Below are positions 8,105-15,445 of a stretch of DNA of 39,387 bases, in pieces. Source of the DNA: an uncultured Eubacteriales bacterium. Lineage in GTDB: Bacteria; Bacillota; Clostridia; Christensenellales; Aristaeellaceae. The stretch is taken from positions 1 through 39,387 of the forward strand of contig CADBVG010000070.1 in the NCBI GenBank assembly GCA_902798105.1. Reading direction: 5' to 3'. The notes below the pieces were generated by a model that was not told the DNA's origin, made no database searches, and saw nothing but the letters and a program-made list of their open reading frames with translations. How positions within the stretch are numbered: the stretch's first letter is position 1; the number at the start of each line of letters is the position of its first letter. Made by a program: the position numbers and the translations under genes.

Positions 8105-9088
8105 ATGAAAAAGATGATTGCCACTGTCCTCACCCTGACGCTGCTCTTCGCCTTCGCGGCCTCCGCCGCCACATCCCAGAAGAACGGCATCTCCATCACC
8201 ACCGGCCTGCCCACGGACCAGAAGGACGCCCGGATCATGATCTGCCAGATGGACAACGAGCCCGGCGCGCGGCCCCAAAAGGGCATCGGCTCGGCGGACA
8301 TCGTTTATGAAACGGAGATCTACGACGGCGGCTACACCCGCTACACCGCCGTGTTCAACGACACCATCCCCGAGAAGATCGAGGCCATCCGCTCCTGCCG
8401 AATCGTGCACGCGGACATCTGCAACGAGTACCAGGGCCCCTTCATCCACTACGGCGGCCAACGCTACCCCGGCAGCGATGTCTACTACACCATGAGCATT
8501 CTCAAGGGCTTCGGCCCCGACTACGACGGCATCGGCGGCGACCGGGATTTCTACCGGGACAAGAACCGCAAGGCCCCCAACAACGTCATCTGCAACCTGA
8601 AGAACCTGTACGACCGCACCGACTGGAGCGCCATCACCTGCAAATCCCCCCTGCGCTTCCGCGACGCCTACGCCGTGCCCGAGCAGGGCGAGCCCGTGGC
8701 CAGCTTCCGCGTGCCCTACCGGGCGAAGATCTACGTGCCCGGCTACGAGTGGGACGCTTCGCTGAAAAAGTTCCGCAGGCTCTACAACAACAAGCCCTAC
8801 GTGGACGGCGACACCGGCGAACAGGTGCTGGTGGACAACATCATCGTGCAGCACGTGGAATACAGCTGGTTCGACGGCCAGTCCGACCGCCCGAAGGTCA
8901 AGCTGAAGGGCGAAAACAAGTGCGATTACTTCATCGGCGGCAAGCACTTCACCGGCACCTGGTCGCGCTCGAAGATCAGCAAAAACACCGTCTACCGGGA
9001 CGACGACGGCGACGTGGTGCGCTTCAACCCCGGCAAGACCTTCATCGAAATCCTGAGATTGGAGCGGGATATCGAAATCGACGGGTGA
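8105..9088 (+). CDS. DUF3048 (YerB-like) secreted protein
   Basis: The 327-residue product has a signal peptide (about 1-21, ending SAA). No lipobox Cys is present, unlike Bacillus YerB, which is a lipoprotein. The body matches the DUF3048 family: the ARIMICQMDNEPGARPQ opening, the ADIVYETEIYDGGYTRYTAVF segment, the RSCRIVHADI segment, and a C-terminal domain ending at the IEI(L) strand. The molecular role of DUF3048 is not established. ATG 8105 has AAAGGA upstream. It lies 27 bp after the toxin gene and may be cotranscribed with it. Its stop is followed at once by a MITE-like repeat. Confidence 0.85.
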   Translation: MKKMIATVLTLTLLFAFAASAATSQKNGISITTGLPTDQKDARIMICQMDNEPGARPQKGIGSADIVYETEIYDGGYTRYTAVFNDTIPEKIEAIRSCRIVHADICNEYQGPFIHYGGQRYPGSDVYYTMSILKGFGPDYDGIGGDRDFYRDKNRKAPNNVICNLKNLYDRTDWSAITCKSPLRFRDAYAVPEQGEPVASFRVPYRAKIYVPGYEWDASLKKFRRLYNNKPYVDGDTGEQVLVDNIIVQHVEYSWFDGQSDRPKVKLKGENKCDYFIGGKHFTGTWSRSKISKNTVYRDDDGDVVRFNPGKTFIEILRLERDIEIDG

Positions 9089-9253
9089 TACTCCTCTCAG
9101 TTTAAACCAGCGATTCTGTGGGCATCTTTTCCGCCCTGACTGCGTCAAGCCTCCTTGACTTGCCGCCAGCAAGCCTGCGGAGTCGCGGAGTCTTTCCTTG
9201 CCAGGACGAAAAATCTGCTACACAGCTTTCGCTGTTTTAACCTGAGAGTAGTA
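9089..9253. mobile_element. 165-bp MITE-like element with about 32-bp terminal inverted repeats
   Basis: The left end, TACTCCTCTCAGTTTAAACC and onward (9089-9120), is mirrored by the right end (9221-9253, whose inverse begins TACTACTCTCAGGTTAAAAC). There are a few mismatches and a one-base offset near the inner edge. The interior contains no ORF of note. It starts one base after the DUF3048 stop codon. No target-site duplication is clear, and no transposase is nearby, so mobility would need a partner elsewhere. Confidence 0.65.
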
Positions 9254-9268
9254 TGAGAGACAGAAAAG

Positions 9269-9305
9269 GCGACAGGGACGGTTTGCGCAAAACCGTCCCT
9301 GTCGC
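9269..9305. terminator. Bidirectional terminator between DUF3048 and parE
   Basis: A perfect 16-bp stem (GCGACAGGGACGGTTT, 9269-9284, with 9290-9305) and 5-base loop lie between convergent genes. T-runs are weak on both sides. Confidence 0.7.
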
Positions 9306-9310
9306 TGTGT

Positions 9311-9613
9311 TTACAGGTATCTCGACGCATCCATCCGTTCGTGCAGTAAGCGCATGACCACGATCCGATCCCCGATGATCCGACAATAAACGTTATAGGG
9401 GGGAACCGGCACGCGGTAATATCTGCGGGGATGCCTGCCTCCAACCAATACCTCCGGCGCGGACAGCGGAAAGCGGGACAGCTGATCCATCGCCGCCAGC
9501 AGCTCGTCCAGCAGCCGGTCCGCCGCGCCCGGGTCCTCCGCGGCGATGTACACCAGCGCGTTGTTCACGTCGTCCCGGGCGATGGGCAGCAGCTCAACGG
9601 GCATGGAGTTCAT
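9311..9613 (-). CDS. ParE/RelE-type toxin of a Phd-linked pair
   Basis: The 100-residue product shows the ParE-like plan: MPVELLPIARDDVNNALVYI, the helical DPGAADRLLDELLAAMDQL segment, FPLSAPEV, then RRYYRVPVPPYNVYCRI and DRIVVMRLLHERMDASRYL at the end. This C-terminal pattern (R-h-hHxRMD) is typical of ParE/RelE toxins. It overlaps the antitoxin gene by about 20 bases, so the two are coupled; ATG 9604 is an alternative start. Target (gyrase or mRNA) cannot be told from sequence. Confidence 0.83.
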   Translation of the reverse strand: MNSMPVELLPIARDDVNNALVYIAAEDPGAADRLLDELLAAMDQLSRFPLSAPEVLVGGRHPRRYYRVPVPPYNVYCRIIGDRIVVMRLLHERMDASRYL

Positions 9614-9869
9614 CGCGCAGCGCCCTCCATCCCTCCGCCGCTTCCGCCAGCGGAATAGGCTTCACCCCCGAGGCCAGCTGTTCCTCCGCCTCCAGCAGCT
9701 TCTCCCGCAGGTCCAGGCCCGCCTCCCGCCGGTTGTAGGCGTCGATGCTCTGAACCACCAGATCGCCGTCGCCGTTCCGGGTGATGAACACCGGCTCGCC
9801 ACTCTCCCGGCAAAGGCGTGAAATTTCCCCATAATCGTTGCGCAGGGCCGTGGAAGACCGAATGGTCAT
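9594..9869 (-). CDS. Phd/YefM-type antitoxin
   Basis: The 91-residue product starts MTIRSSTALRNDYGEISRLC, then EPVFITRNGDGDLVVQSIDAY, the classic Phd/YefM N-terminal DNA-binding and dimerisation fold. The C-terminal half is helical and charged, and should wrap the ParE-type toxin. I chose the ATG at 9869 over 9893 because GAGGTGAT lies upstream at good spacing. The upstream region carries a -10 and an 8-bp inverted repeat, consistent with autoregulation. Confidence 0.85.
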   Translation of the reverse strand: MTIRSSTALRNDYGEISRLCRESGEPVFITRNGDGDLVVQSIDAYNRREAGLDLREKLLEAEEQLASGVKPIPLAEAAEGWRALRDELHAR

Positions 9870-9891
9870 CAAAGCAATCACCTCGCCAATC

Positions 9892-9942
9892 ATTCTATCT
9901 TTATTCCGATAGAATTATACCATATCCAAAGGCAGGATTCAA
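9892..9942 (-). promoter_or_regulatory. phd-parE promoter and operator-like inverted repeat
   Basis: On the minus strand, TTGAAT (9942-9937), 17 bases, then TATAAT (9919-9914) form a plausible promoter. Immediately downstream, ATTCTATC (9892-9899) and GATAGAAT (9908-9915) form a perfect 8-bp inverted repeat with an 8-base spacer overlapping the -10 edge and start site. This fits Phd/YefM autorepression. Confidence 0.6.
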
Positions 9943-10073
9943 GCAGTTGTGGCATTCAGCACCCCTCCGTCCCGGGCATATTCCAGGATCAGGTGGGCGT
10001 TGTTGCGCACCTGCTGGCGGTAATAAGTCATCTGAGCGTCATGTAGGGATACGCCACAAAAATCCCCCTTCAT
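9939..10073 (-). CDS. Small open frame of unknown function, possibly a gene remnant
   Basis: A 44-codon frame starting at ATG 10073 uses GC-ending codons like real genes here (for example ..YYRQQVRNNAHLILEYARDGG..). I do not recognise it. The RBS is weak, and the stop overlaps the proposed phd -35. It may be a small protein or the 3' end of a decayed gene between the XRE regulator and phd. Confidence 0.25.
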   Translation of the reverse strand: MKGDFCGVSLHDAQMTYYRQQVRNNAHLILEYARDGGVLNATTA

Positions 10074-10137
10074 GCATTATTTATCATCTCTGCGCAATAA
10101 GGGCAATAGTCGCCCGTAAACAAAACCCCTGTGGGCT

Positions 10138-10956
10138 TCACGCCGCCCGTCGGCGCTTGCGGTACAGCGTCCGCGCCATCACGCCCAGCAGGCACAGCGT
10201 GGCCAGCTGGGCGGAGGTCGTCACCAGCGTATTGACGGTCAGCAGCCCGCCCATCTCGCCCCCAATTCCAAAACCCATGTGGATGCGATAGGCCGCGCTG
10301 ACGAGGGACAGGACGCCGCCGCCGGCGCAGATGGCGTAGACGGGCCACGGCCGGGCCGGGCGATCCCGCAGGAAGAACCAGACCAGGCAGCCGCCGGCCA
10401 GCGCCTTGCACAGCATAATCGCCATGTTCCCGACCCGGGGCGTCATGGAAAGCGCGTCCGCCAGCGCCGCGCTTCCAAACCAGGCCGCGGCGATGGCCGC
10501 GGCCACCTTCGGCGTCAGCCGGTCCCGGATCGACATCAGCGTGCCATATCCGAACAGCGCGGCCATCAGCGCCGCCCTGAGTACCTGGACCACGCCGACG
10601 GGGGACCCTGACCAGCCGGCCACGTCCCGAAGGCCCATCGCAAACCACAACAGCCGGACCAGGTAGCCCGAGAAGCCAAAGGCCAGCGCCGCCGTCTGCG
10701 CGCCCTTCGCCGCCGGCGATTCCAGCACCGGGGCCTTCCGGGCGTACTGACTCACGTCCTCGGGGGACAGCAGCGCGTCCATCGTGCTGTCCAGCGCCTC
10801 GGCCAGCTTCTTCGCCGTCATCAGGTCGGGGTAGCGGGAGCCGCCCTCCCAGCGGGAAACTGCCTGCCGGGTCACATACAATTGATCTGCCAGGCCCTGC
10901 TGGGTCAGGCCCTTCGTCACCCTCAGTCTGCGCACGTTCTCGCCAAATTCAGCCAT
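10138..10956 (-). CDS. XRE-family regulator with six-helix membrane domain
   Basis: The 272-residue product joins a DNA-binding helix-turn-helix (about 5-60, with the VTKGLTQQGLADQLYVTRQAVSRWEGG pattern) to a C-terminal half with about six hydrophobic segments (about 85-262) and a basic tail RKRRRAA. Such HTH-membrane fusions are widespread in Clostridia; their ligands are mostly unknown. A membrane-tethered regulator sensing envelope or drug stress is an inference. ATG 10956 has AAAGGA 12 bases upstream. A TATAAT lies at 11005-11000 with no good -35. It is divergent from the Rpn gene. Confidence 0.82.
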   Translation of the reverse strand: MAEFGENVRRLRVTKGLTQQGLADQLYVTRQAVSRWEGGSRYPDLMTAKKLAEALDSTMDALLSPEDVSQYARKAPVLESPAAKGAQTAALAFGFSGYLVRLLWFAMGLRDVAGWSGSPVGVVQVLRAALMAALFGYGTLMSIRDRLTPKVAAAIAAAWFGSAALADALSMTPRVGNMAIMLCKALAGGCLVWFFLRDRPARPWPVYAICAGGGVLSLVSAAYRIHMGFGIGGEMGGLLTVNTLVTTSAQLATLCLLGVMARTLYRKRRRAA

Positions 10957-11088
10957 TGCGTGAAACCGTCCTTTCAGAATCTTCCCGCGGGTCAGTTCCA
11001 TTATAGCCCCGCGCCCTCCAAAAAGAAAGCAACACCCGGGATTTGGGTGTTGACAGTTCGGTGACAGCGCAAAACCGGAAGGATTCGC

Positions 11089-11117
11089 TTGCGATCTTAC
11101 TCCCATTGTGGTAGAAT
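11089..11117 (+). promoter_or_regulatory. Possible promoter of the Rpn-family gene
   Basis: TTGCGA (11089-11094), 17 bases, TAGAAT (11112-11117). Moderate match; the leader would be about 20 nt, carrying the AGGGCGGTGA ribosome site. Confidence 0.4.
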
Positions 11118-11143
11118 AAACATGGAAGGGCGGTGATTTGAGA

Positions 11144-12052
11144 ATGGCCAGGGCACAGGCGCAGTACAAGGATCGGCTGTTCAGCTTCATCTTTGGCAGC
11201 GACGAGCACAAGGACTGGACATTGAGCCTCTACAACGCGGTCAACGGCTCCAGCTATGACGATCCCGAGTCCATCGTCATCACCACCATCCGGGATGCCC
11301 TCTACCTGGGCATGCACAACGATGTCTCGTTCATCATCTCCAACGAGATGAATATGTTTGAACAGCAGTCCACCTTCAATCCAAATATGCCCCTGCGCAT
11401 GCTTCAATACGCGGGCAGCCTGTACGAAAAGGACATCACCCTGCGGGGAAAGAACAAATACAGCAAGACCATCATCCCCTTGCCGGTGCCAAGGCTGCTG
11501 GTGTTCTACAACGGCCGGGACGAGATGCCGGATGAAACCGTGCTCAACCTGTATGACGCCTTCCCGCCGAAGCACCGGGAGGACGCGGACATCGCGGTTC
11601 GCGTCAGGATGATCAATGTCAACAGGGGACACAGCGGCCGCACGATGGCCCTTTGCCAGCCCCTGGCGGAATACGCCTGGATTGTCGATCGAATACGGGC
11701 GCTGGAGGCGGACGGGAGCCTTGAGGAGGCAATCGGCATTGCGATCGACGAGATGCCGGAACATTTTTGCATCAAACCCTATTTGGAAGCACACCGAGCG
11801 GAGGTGAAGGCCATGCTTTTGACCGAATACAACGAAGCCAGGCAGATGGAGCTCTTCTACAGGGAAGGCCACGAAAAGGGGCAACTGGAAGGACGCCGGG
11901 AAGGGCGCCGCGAAGGGCGCCGGGAAGGCCAGGCCCTGATCTCCAGCCTCATGGAGCGGTTGCTGACCGCCGGCCGGATCGAGGACGCGAAGCGGGCCGC
12001 CAGCGATCCCGAATATCGCGAGCGGCTGCTCAAGGAGCTGCAAATGAACTGA
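11144..12052 (+). CDS. Rpn-family PD-(D/E)XK nuclease / putative transposase-like protein
   Basis: Rpn proteins are recA-independent recombination-promoting nucleases related to transposases. The 302-residue product begins with a core (YKDRLFSFIFGS...) carrying the likely PD-(D/E)XK residues: Asp in NDVSF, then EMNMFEQQS (E-x-Q). ADIAVRVRMINVN, the family's next strand, follows. Near the C-terminus is a repeat GRREGRREGRREG encoded by a 12-bp tandem repeat (about 11887-11930), common in the variable tails of this family. Start ATG 11144 (or TTG 11138) has AGGGCGGTGA upstream. No terminal repeats flank it, so it is not an intact mobile element. Confidence 0.82.
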   Translation: MARAQAQYKDRLFSFIFGSDEHKDWTLSLYNAVNGSSYDDPESIVITTIRDALYLGMHNDVSFIISNEMNMFEQQSTFNPNMPLRMLQYAGSLYEKDITLRGKNKYSKTIIPLPVPRLLVFYNGRDEMPDETVLNLYDAFPPKHREDADIAVRVRMINVNRGHSGRTMALCQPLAEYAWIVDRIRALEADGSLEEAIGIAIDEMPEHFCIKPYLEAHRAEVKAMLLTEYNEARQMELFYREGHEKGQLEGRREGRREGRREGQALISSLMERLLTAGRIEDAKRAASDPEYRERLLKELQMN

Positions 12053-12074
12053 GCTCTGCATGAAACCGTGCAAA

Positions 12075-12105
12075 ACGCCCCCTGTGCCTTGCGGCCGGGG
12101 GGCGT
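12075..12105 (+). terminator. Terminator after the Rpn gene
   Basis: ACGCCCCC (12075-12082) pairs with GGGGGCGT (12098-12105). It sits between the convergent Rpn and rny genes and could serve both. T-runs are weak. Confidence 0.5.
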
Positions 12106-12114
12106 CCATTCTGC

Positions 12115-13656
12115 TTACTTGGCGAACTCCACCGCCCTGGTTTCGCGGATGACGTTCACCTTGATCTGTCCGGGGTACTCCATCTCCTTCTCGATCCGCT
12201 TGACGATCTCGCGGGCAAGGATCAGGGTACCGGCGTCGTTCACATCCTCGGGCTTGACGATGATGCGCACCTCGCGGCCGGACTGTATGGCGTAGCAGGT
12301 CTCCACGCCGTCGAAGGAGTAGGCGATGCTCTCCAGCTTCTCCAGGCGCTTGATGTAGTTCTCCAGGCTCTCGCGCCTCGCGCCGGGGCGTGCCGCGGAG
12401 ATGGCGTCGGCGGCCTGCACCAGCACGGCCTCCACGCTCTTGGGCTCCACGTCGCCGTGGTGGGCGGCGACGGCATTGACCACCAGGTCGTTCTCCCGGA
12501 ACTTCTTGCACAGGTCCGCGCCAATGGTCACGTGGGTGCCCTCGACCTCGTGGTCGATGGCCTTGCCGATGTCGTGCAGCAGGCCTGCCCGCTTGGCCAG
12601 GTTCACGTCGGCCCCCAGCTCGGCGGCCATGACGCCCGCCAGGTGGCTGACCTCGATGGAGTGGAGCAGCACGTTCTGGCCGTAGGAGGTGCGGTAGCGC
12701 ATCCGGCCCAGCAGCCTCACCAGCTCGGGGTGTATGCCGTGCAGGTTCGTCTCGAAGATGGCCTGCTCGCCGGCCTCGCGGATGGAATTGTCCACCTCGC
12801 GCTTGGCCTTCTCCACCATTTCCTCGATGCGGGCCGGGTGGATGCGGCCGTCCATGATCAGCTTCTCCAAGGCGATGCGGGCCACCTCGCGGCGGACCGG
12901 ATCGAAGGCGGAGATGATCACGGCCTCCGGCGTATCGTCGATGATCAGGTCGACGCCGGTGGCGGTTTCAAGGGTGCGGATGTTGCGGCCCTCGCGGCCG
13001 ATGATGCGGCCCTTCATGTCGTCGTTGGGCAGCGCCACCACCGAAACCGTGGTCTCGGCCACGTGGTCGGCGGCGCAGCGCTGTATGGCCAGGGAAACGA
13101 TGTCCCGGGCGCGCTTGTCGGCCTCTTCCTTGGCCTTGGCCTCCACCTCGCGCACCATCACCGCGGCATCGTGGTAGGCGTCCTTCTGCACGCTGTCGAT
13201 CAGCACCTGCTTGGCCTCGTCCGAGGTCATGCCGGCCACGCGCTCCAGCTCGCCCTTCTGGCGCTCGTGCATCTCCTGGGCCTCGGCCTCCAGGCGCTCG
13301 GCCTCCTTGTACTTCTCGTTCAGGGCCTCCTCACGGGCCTCCAGGTTGTCCAGTTTTTTGTCAAATGCCTCTTCGCGCTGGTTCACCCTGCGCTCAAGCC
13401 GCGAAACTTCGCTGCGGCGGTCACGAACTTCTTTATCAAGCTCCGACTTCAAGCGGATGATCTCTTCCTTGGCCTCCAGTACGGCTTCCTTCTTTTTCTC
13501 CTCAGCCTTGTGGGTGGCGTCCTCCAGCATATTGGCGACGAATTCCTCCGTCTGTCCGATCTTCTTTTCCATGCCGTTTTTGCGGTACAGATAACCGGCA
13601 AACAGGCCAATGGCCAACGCAATCAGCGCAATCAATGCGACGATTGGCCAACTCAA
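12115..13656 (-). CDS. rny: Ribonuclease Y
   Basis: RNase Y is the membrane-anchored endoribonuclease that initiates bulk mRNA decay in Firmicutes. The 513-residue product has an N-terminal membrane helix (about 4-24), a long charged coiled coil (about 28-200), a KH domain ([12 protein letters not shown], about 220-265) and an HD phosphohydrolase domain with [12 protein letters not shown] as its metal-binding His-Asp pair (about 355-366). Length is standard. The start is TTG at 13656 with AGGAAGG upstream; no ATG is suitable. A strong promoter precedes it, and a terminator hairpin lies beyond the stop. Confidence 0.96.
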   Translation of the reverse strand: MSWPIVALIALIALAIGLFAGYLYRKNGMEKKIGQTEEFVANMLEDATHKAEEKKKEAVLEAKEEIIRLKSELDKEVRDRRSEVSRLERRVNQREEAFDKKLDNLEAREEALNEKYKEAERLEAEAQEMHERQKGELERVAGMTSDEAKQVLIDSVQKDAYHDAAVMVREVEAKAKEEADKRARDIVSLAIQRCAADHVAETTVSVVALPNDDMKGRIIGREGRNIRTLETATGVDLIIDDTPEAVIISAFDPVRREVARIALEKLIMDGRIHPARIEEMVEKAKREVDNSIREAGEQAIFETNLHGIHPELVRLLGRMRYRTSYGQNVLLHSIEVSHLAGVMAAELGADVNLAKRAGLLHDIGKAIDHEVEGTHVTIGADLCKKFRENDLVVNAVAAHHGDVEPKSVEAVLVQAADAISAARPGARRESLENYIKRLEKLESIAYSFDGVETCYAIQSGREVRIIVKPEDVNDAGTLILAREIVKRIEKEMEYPGQIKVNVIRETRAVEFAK

Positions 13657-13724
13657 AATTCCCTTCCTCTCCTTTCACATCATAATCCCCGGTAAAATAC
13701 TATGTGATAAAACCATACCTGTCG

Positions 13725-13776
13725 CAGTTTATAAAACTGTCGTAATAATTTTACCCCTTCATATATACCCTGTCAA
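13725..13776 (-). promoter_or_regulatory. rny promoter with start-site palindrome
   Basis: On the minus strand, TTGACA (13776-13771), exactly 17 bases, then TAAAAT (13753-13748) is a near-consensus sigmaA promoter. Just downstream is a perfect palindrome CAGTTT-ATA-AAACTG (13725-13739) at about the transcription start: a possible operator or a 5'-end hairpin of the roughly 85-nt leader. Confidence 0.65.
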
Positions 13777-13794
13777 GCAAAGAAATCATTACCA

Positions 13795-14367
13795 TCACTT
13801 TATGAAACCGCACCGGTTGGCATAGCGCATACGCCGCCTTTCGGCCACGAACACGAAATACCCGTCGATTTCACGGATCTTCACCCCGCCGAATATGGCG
13901 ATGAGCTTGTTGCGGTACCATTCGCGCCGCTTGGTCACCATCACCAGGCGGCCCCCGATTTTCAGCCGGTTGAAGCCCTTTTCAATGAAGCTTCTGGCCA
14001 CGGCAAAGTCGCTCTGGTAGGGCGGGTTGGACAGGATCAGGTCGAAGCCGGTGTCATCCAGGGCCTTGAAGCCGTCCGACAGCGCGATTTTCACGCCCCC
14101 GACGCCGTTGCCCTTGGCGTTTTTCCGGGCGATTTCCACCGCCAGCGGGTCCACGTCGCACATGACGACGTTCCCTTCCCCGCACTGCTTCGCCGCCAGG
14201 ATGCCCACCAGCCCACAGCCGCAGCCCAGGTCCAGCACCTTCATCCCCGGCGCGAAATCCACGCAGGACAGCATCGCCAGCGTGCCCCGGTCCGCCCTCT
14301 GGGGCGAAAACAGCCCCGCCGCTGTCTCCAGCCGCAGGGAAACGCCCTTCACCTCAACCTCGATCAT
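13795..14367 (-). CDS. Class I SAM-dependent methyltransferase (RsmC/RlmG-like)
   Basis: The 190-residue product has motif I VLDLGCGCGLVGI, an acidic motif II (MCDVDPLAVEIA), and motif IV LILSNPPYQSD. NPPY is found in N-methyltransferases acting on amino groups of bases or glutamine. Overall it resembles the small-methyltransferase domain of rRNA guanine-N2 enzymes (RsmC/RlmG). The substrate is not certain. ATG 14367 has GGGGG upstream; ATG 14385 is an alternative. A TATAAT lies at 14406-14401. It is divergent from the ytfI homologue. Confidence 0.8.
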   Translation of the reverse strand: MIEVEVKGVSLRLETAAGLFSPQRADRGTLAMLSCVDFAPGMKVLDLGCGCGLVGILAAKQCGEGNVVMCDVDPLAVEIARKNAKGNGVGGVKIALSDGFKALDDTGFDLILSNPPYQSDFAVARSFIEKGFNRLKIGGRLVMVTKRREWYRNKLIAIFGGVKIREIDGYFVFVAERRRMRYANRCGFIK

Positions 14368-14449
14368 GTCCTGCCCCCATGCCATGATTTTCCAATTTCC
14401 ATTATAACACATGTTTTGAAGGGGAATAAAGAATAATAATGACATTACG

Positions 14450-14497
14450 GGGAAATTCTGATTTATCGGGCAACAGCCCGATAAATCAGAATTTCCC
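14450..14497. repeat. TTCTGATTTAT palindrome upstream of ytfI
   Basis: A perfect 22-bp stem (14450-14471 with 14476-14497) and 4-base loop containing the TTCTGATTTATCG core shared with other palindromes in the window. Because it lies between divergent genes, it cannot be serving as a 3' terminator here. It abuts the ytfI ribosome site and would sit in its leader. Confidence 0.75.
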
Positions 14498-14510
14498 AAA
14501 AGGAGCCCAC

Positions 14511-15014
14511 ATGCCCATCCTTCTCACCGCCATCCTCGAAACGCTGTTCTACCTCCTCTCCGTCCCCCTCTGCGCCGCCTTTGCGCTGTCCACGGCGGAC
14601 GGGGTGCGCTGGGGCGTGGGCGTCAGCGCCTTCGCGCTGCGCCCGGCGCTGCGTCGGGCAAGGGAATACCGGCCAATCACAAGGCGCCGCAAAAGCGGGA
14701 CAAAGCCGCCGTGGCGGGTCATCATGCGCCTTCGCGGGGCGCGCATCCGCCTTCGGGGGCGGCTGGGCCTGGGCGACGCCGCCGCCACGGCACTGGCCTG
14801 CGGGGCGCTGCGGGGGCTGGCCGCCGCCCTGGGGGCCCACGCGGGCCGGGTGGAGGTGGACGTGACCCCGGTGTTCGCCGGGGATGTCTGCCTGGAGCTG
14901 ACAGGTATGATCCGACTGCGCACCGGGCAGATTATGACCGCGATCATCAAAAATCAAATCGACGACATCCACAGGAGGATTGCCAAATGGACAAACATCC
15001 CATTGAAGGCCTGA
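14511..15014 (+). CDS. YtfI-like DUF2953 protein
   Basis: The 167-residue product has an N-terminal membrane segment (about 1-21) and a small C-terminal domain with the VEVDVTPVFAGD segment seen in DUF2953 (YtfI) proteins. In Bacillus, ytfI sits directly before ytfJ, and the same order occurs here with a 28-base overlap, which is the main support for the call. The central region is rich in Arg. ATG 14511 has AAAGGAG upstream. No enzymatic role is established for the family. Confidence 0.72.
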   Translation: MPILLTAILETLFYLLSVPLCAAFALSTADGVRWGVGVSAFALRPALRRAREYRPITRRRKSGTKPPWRVIMRLRGARIRLRGRLGLGDAAATALACGALRGLAAALGAHAGRVEVDVTPVFAGDVCLELTGMIRLRTGQIMTAIIKNQIDDIHRRIAKWTNIPLKA

Positions 15015-15352
15015 TGACCACCACCCTGGAGAGCATCCGGGACATGATCGACGTGAACACCGTCGTGGGCGAGCCCATCGCCACGGCGGACGGCGCCACC
15101 GTGGTGCCGATCTCCCGGGTCAGCTTCGGCTTCGTGGCCGGCGGCGGCGAGATGAAGCCCGCCGCAACCGCCGCCCAGACCCCCGAGCCCCCCTTCGCCG
15201 GCGGCGCGGGCGCAGGCGTGACCGTGCAGCCCCTGGGCTTCCTGGTCACCGGCCCCGACGCTGTGCGCCTGATGCCCGCCCAGTGCTACCAGCCCATCGA
15301 CCGCATGATCGAGCTCATCCCCCAGGTGGTGGCGGAGCTGAAGAAATTCTGA
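14987..15352 (+). CDS. ytfJ: Sporulation protein YtfJ (GerW family)
   Basis: YtfJ/GerW is a spore protein, needed in Bacillus for responding to certain germinants. The 121-residue product carries the family signature: an N-terminal helix (HPIEGLMTTTLESIRDMID), VNTVVGEPI, the VVPISRVSFGFVAGGGE motif, and a C-terminal GFLVTGPDAVRLMP segment. The Gly/Ala-rich linker between is usual. ATG 14987 has GGAGG upstream and overlaps ytfI. The stop codon lies inside a half copy of the TTCTGATTTAT repeat (about 15349-15359). Confidence 0.88.
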   Translation: MDKHPIEGLMTTTLESIRDMIDVNTVVGEPIATADGATVVPISRVSFGFVAGGGEMKPAATAAQTPEPPFAGGAGAGVTVQPLGFLVTGPDAVRLMPAQCYQPIDRMIELIPQVVAELKKF

Positions 15353-15370
15353 TTTATCCCAAATCTTCAC

Positions 15371-15399
15371 TTGCATAATTCTCCCCGCGCGGCTATACT
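15371..15399 (+). promoter_or_regulatory. Promoter of proS
   Basis: TTGCAT (15371-15376), 17 bases, TATACT (15394-15399). Two further TATAAT hexamers follow downstream at about 15401 and 15415. A leader of about 40 nt ends in GGAAGGA before the ATG. No T-box is visible. Confidence 0.6.
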
Positions 15400-15445
15400 T
15401 TATAATGTATTCTTATAATGTATAATCACGGAAGGAAGTCTACAC

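Noticed and set aside
10070-10137. Zinc-ribbon-like YCPYCAEMINNA ending read past the XRE stop in another frame
   Set aside because: Only one CxxC pair, no start or RBS of its own, and the rest of that frame is a shadow of the XRE gene. Probably chance.
11144-12052. Treating the Rpn gene as an intact insertion sequence
   Set aside because: No terminal inverted repeats or target duplications flank it. Rpn genes are common as single chromosomal genes.
15371-15445. T-box riboswitch in the proS leader
   Set aside because: The leader after the predicted promoter is only about 40 nt, with no T-box sequence or antiterminator stem.
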